From the NCBI GenBank assembly GCA_050305975.1, contig JBNLGI010000178.1:1-10429 (forward strand): 10,429 nt of DNA. The letters run 5' to 3'. This DNA comes from Thiodiazotropha sp050305975 (GTDB taxonomy: Bacteria > Pseudomonadota > Gammaproteobacteria > Chromatiales > Chromatiaceae). The notes under the pieces are model-generated. The model saw only the letters and a list, made by a program, of their open reading frames with translations. It ran no database searches and was not told where the DNA came from. Of the stretch, positions 9,008 to 10,429 are shown in pieces (the stretch's first letter is position 1; every line of letters starts with the position of its first letter). A program made the position numbers and the translations under genes.

Positions 9008-9709
9008 ATGCCACGAAAAGTCCTCATTGTCGAAGACGAACCCGATATTGCACGTCTCGTGCAGACTCACCTCAACGATGCCGGCTATCAGACCGATATC
9101 GCCGGGAATGGCGCCGCCGCCATGAAACTGTTCGACAAGGGCGGCTATCAGCTGGTGGTGCTCGATCTCATGCTGCCTGATACCGATGGCCTCAGCCTCT
9201 GCCGTCAGATGCGGATGAAAGCGGAGTATGTGGCAATTTTGATGCTGACCGCCAAGTCCACCGAACTTGATCGGGTGGTCGGCTTGGAGGTCGGCGCGGA
9301 TGACTATCTGACCAAACCCTTCAGCGTGCCAGAGCTGTTGGCGCGGATCAAAGCCCTGTTCCGGCGCATTGAGGCGATGCAGGCGCGCGCCGAAACGGCT
9401 CCGGCCGAGGAGGTGATCGAGCGGGACGGTCTGGTCATCGATGTGACCCGGCGTAACGTGCGTATCGACGGCAGGCCGGTGGAACTGACCGCCCGCGAAT
9501 TCGATCTGTTGCTCTTCTTCGCCCGTCATCCGGGCCGGGTATTCAGTCGCATCCAGTTGCTGGACCAGGTCTGGGGTTACAACCACGACGGCTATGAGCA
9601 CACCGTCAACTCCCACATCAACCGACTGCGCTCCAAGATCGAAACCGATCCGGCCGATCCGCGCTATGTGTTGACGGTGTGGGGAGTGGGCTACAAATTC
9701 AGCGACTAG
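9008..9709 (+). CDS. OmpR/PhoB-family two-component response regulator
   Basis: A 233-residue regulator. The receiver domain (about 3-115) shows the acidic pair E9/D10, the phosphoacceptor D53 in VVLDLMLP, T81 in MLTAKS and K103 in LTKPF. A linker rich in Ala and Glu leads to a winged-helix DNA-binding domain (about 138-232) with VELTAREFDLLLFFARHPG, HTVNSHINRLRSKIE and a C-terminal VWGVGYKF hairpin. ATG 9008 is chosen because MPRKVLIVEDE is the family start; AAAGG at 8992-8996 is an acceptable though distant ribosome site. The sensor gene follows 336 bases downstream, a wide gap for such a pair. The gene's last bases form half of a perfect palindrome. The signal and regulon are unknown, and the adjacent sucrose cluster is a candidate target only by position. 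Confidence 0.95.
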   Translation: MPRKVLIVEDEPDIARLVQTHLNDAGYQTDIAGNGAAAMKLFDKGGYQLVVLDLMLPDTDGLSLCRQMRMKAEYVAILMLTAKSTELDRVVGLEVGADDYLTKPFSVPELLARIKALFRRIEAMQARAETAPAEEVIERDGLVIDVTRRNVRIDGRPVELTAREFDLLLFFARHPGRVFSRIQLLDQVWGYNHDGYEHTVNSHINRLRSKIETDPADPRYVLTVWGVGYKFSD

Positions 9710-9722
9710 TCGCTGAATTTGT
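9693..9722. repeat. Perfect 30-bp palindrome spanning the response regulator stop codon
   Basis: ACAAATTCAGCGACT (9693-9707) is followed without a gap by its exact reverse complement (9708-9722). The centre lies inside the TAG stop (9707-9709). With a four-base CTAG loop, an RNA copy would fold into a 13-bp hairpin, with a loose T-rich run after it (TTTT 9726-9729). It could act as a terminator or processing site for the regulator mRNA, or be a scar from an inverted duplication at the edge of the repeat-rich spacer. Confidence 0.75.
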
Positions 9723-9757
9723 CAGTTTTGAGTGTTGAGTTATGAGTTTTGAGTTGG
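9723..9757. repeat. Degenerate heptamer tandem array, left copy
   Basis: Five consecutive seven-base units follow the pattern (C/G)AGTNNN: CAGTTTT, GAGTGTT, GAGTTAT, GAGTTTT, GAGTTGG. The third is exactly the reverse-complement unit of the array at 9976-10043. A 13-base stretch (9736-9748, TGAGTTATGAGTT) is a perfect inverted match to that array. Confidence 0.65.
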
Positions 9758-9762
9758 TGAGT

Positions 9763-9786
9763 GTGTGCGGCGGGCCGCACGCTTTT
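9763..9786 (+). terminator. Intrinsic-terminator-like hairpin inside the two-component operon
   Basis: GTGTGCGG (9763-9770) pairs with CCGCACGC (9775-9782) through eight pairs, one of them T-G, closing a CGGG loop, and TTTT follows at 9783-9786. This is the most terminator-like structure in the window. It would stop or reduce transcription after the response regulator, before the sensor gene. Confidence 0.5.
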
Positions 9787-9806
9787 GTCCATCGTCCTCT
9801 CCCAGT

Positions 9807-9827
9807 CCCTCTCCCGGTGGGTGAGGG
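9807..9827. repeat. Short GC-rich inverted repeat
   Basis: CCCTC (9807-9811) pairs with GAGGG (9823-9827); after one mismatch, CCC (9813-9815) pairs with GGG (9819-9821) around a three-base loop. CCCTCTCCC-type sequence is common in intergenic repeats of proteobacteria. No T-run follows. Confidence 0.4.
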
Positions 9828-9916
9828 GGGCGTCGTCGGCAGGGGCGCAGCGGGGAAATGTCCTCGCTGGAACAGAATCATGGATCTCATAGCTGGACAG
9901 AATCAGAACCTTCCAT

Positions 9917-9929
9917 CTCCCGCCGGGAG
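9917..9929. repeat. Short GC-rich inverted repeat
   Basis: CTCCC (9917-9921) and GGGAG (9925-9929) form a five-pair stem with a three-base loop. It is small and may be chance, but it echoes the hairpin at 9807-9827 in composition. Confidence 0.3.
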
Positions 9930-9975
9930 GGGACAGAACCGGGGAATCAAAACCGTGAGCGAAGCGAACACAACC

Positions 9976-10043
9976 AACTCATAACTCATAACTCATAACT
10001 CATAACTCATAACTCATAACTCATAACTCATAACTCATAACTC
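9976..10043. repeat. Perfect tandem heptamer array (AACTCAT), 9.7 copies
   Basis: Nine exact copies of AACTCAT run from 9976 to 10038, followed by a partial AACTC (10039-10043). Only CC separates the array from the sensor ATG at 10046. Each unit contains TAA and seven is not a multiple of three, so every forward frame is closed within about 21 bases and no coding sequence runs through it. Perfect arrays of this kind are prone to copy-number change by replication slippage. Confidence 0.95.
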
Positions 10044-10045
10044 CC

Positions 10046-10429
10046 ATGCTCCGTACCCTCTACGCCCGACTCTCCCTGGCCCTGATCGGACTCTTCCTGG
10101 CTACCGGATTGCTCTACATCCTCATCTCGAGTGCGCTCACCGAGCGCTATCTGCAGGAGATCACTCAGCACTTCAATCGCGACCTGGCGCAACGTATCGT
10201 GTCCGATCGCGGCCTGGTGATCGACGGCGAGATGAACGACAGGGCGCTGAAGTCCACCTTCAGCGCCTACATGGACATCAATCCCAGTATCGAGATCTAC
10301 CTGCTCGACAAGGGCGGCAGGATTCTCGCCTATTCGGCCGACCCCGGGCAGGTGAAGCGGGAGCGGGTCGACCTGCAGCCGATCCAGGCCTTTCTGCGCG
10401 GCGAGGGTTTTCCTCTGTTGGGTGACGAT
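10046..10429 (+). CDS. Membrane sensor, probable two-component histidine kinase (partial, N-terminal part only)
   Basis: The frame stays open for 128 codons to the right edge. MLRTLYARLSLALIGLFLATGLLYILISSAL gives a short basic N-terminus and one clear membrane helix (about residues 9-31). A hydrophilic segment follows that should be periplasmic, with an alpha/beta sensor-like stretch (IEIYLLDKGGRILAYSADPG, 83-102). This matches the start of many sensor kinases with HAMP and HisKA/HATPase domains, but those diagnostic domains lie outside the window. The call rests on the N-terminal pattern and on the response regulator just upstream. No Shine-Dalgarno sequence precedes the ATG, because the heptamer array occupies that place. 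No other in-frame start fits better, since the membrane helix begins at once. Confidence 0.85.
   Translation, partial: MLRTLYARLSLALIGLFLATGLLYILISSALTERYLQEITQHFNRDLAQRIVSDRGLVIDGEMNDRALKSTFSAYMDINPSIEIYLLDKGGRILAYSADPGQVKRERVDLQPIQAFLRGEGFPLLGDD

Larger units (their letters stand above)
9710..10045. other. Repeat-rich structured spacer between regulator and sensor genes
   Basis: 336 bases with no credible gene; small open frames that cross it consist of repeat and low-complexity translation. In order it holds the right half of the 30-bp palindrome, a degenerate heptamer array (9723-9757), an intrinsic-terminator-like hairpin (9763-9786), two short GC-rich hairpins (9807-9827 and 9917-9929), a short imperfect direct repeat (9866-9880 and 9892-9905) and a perfect heptamer array (9976-10043). 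The two heptamer arrays are in inverted orientation and bracket about 220 bases. The layout resembles a small non-coding repeat element, but I cannot tie it to a named family. Confidence 0.6.

Noticed and set aside
9742..9984. 80-codon open frame crossing the repeat-rich spacer
   Set aside because: It translates hairpins and repeat sequence, starts inside the degenerate heptamer array and has no ribosome site.
9976..10043. Heptamer array considered as a CRISPR array
   Set aside because: The units are seven bases long and directly contiguous with no spacers, so it is a simple tandem repeat.

Overview
The window looks like chromosomal DNA from a GC-rich gammaproteobacterium. Gene density is high, signals are sigma70/Shine-Dalgarno-like, and the encoded proteins are proteobacterial types. 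The gene order sps-spp-fruK-amylosucrase is known to me from halotolerant methanotrophs such as Methylotuvimicrobium (Methylomicrobium) alcaliphilum, and related genes occur in other salt-tolerant gammaproteobacteria and sulfur oxidisers. I cannot assign a genus from the sequence alone.

Layout from left to right. (1) Positions 1-1577, minus strand: the N-terminal two thirds of the RNA-binding transcription accessory protein Tex, cut by the window edge. (2) 1578-1962: a non-coding divergent gap with one strong hairpin. (3) 1963-2430, plus strand: a small exported thioredoxin-fold protein, probably a lipoprotein, with a CPDC active site. (4) 2431-2904: a 474-base non-coding leader with a good stem-loop and a possible extended -10 promoter. 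(5) 2905-8776: four tightly packed plus-strand genes encoding sucrose-phosphate synthase with a C-terminal HAD domain, sucrose-phosphate phosphatase, a PfkB-family fructokinase and a GH13 amylosucrase. (6) 8777-9007: a short gap with a hairpin and three CGTGA direct repeats at exact 11-base spacing. (7) 9008-9709: an OmpR/PhoB-family response regulator. (8) 9710-10045: a structured, repeat-rich spacer. (9) 10046 to the right edge: the start of a membrane sensor, presumably the partner histidine kinase.

The four central genes form a closed sucrose cycle. Sps joins UDP-glucose (or ADP-glucose) and fructose-6-phosphate. Spp removes the phosphate to give sucrose, commonly a compatible solute. Amylosucrase splits sucrose, storing glucose as alpha-glucan and releasing fructose, and fructokinase returns the fructose to fructose-6-phosphate. 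The Sps HAD domain has a damaged phosphatase motif IV while the separate Spp has all four motifs, so the separate enzyme is probably the working phosphatase.

The least ordinary part is the spacer inside the two-component pair. It begins with a perfect 30-bp palindrome over the regulator's stop codon, followed by a degenerate heptamer array, an intrinsic-terminator-like hairpin and further short hairpins. It ends with 9.7 perfect copies of the heptamer AACTCAT in inverted orientation to the first array. That array ends two bases before the sensor's ATG and takes the place of a ribosome binding site. This could be a small non-coding repeat element inserted in the operon, or a slippage-prone switch on sensor expression; both readings are inference.
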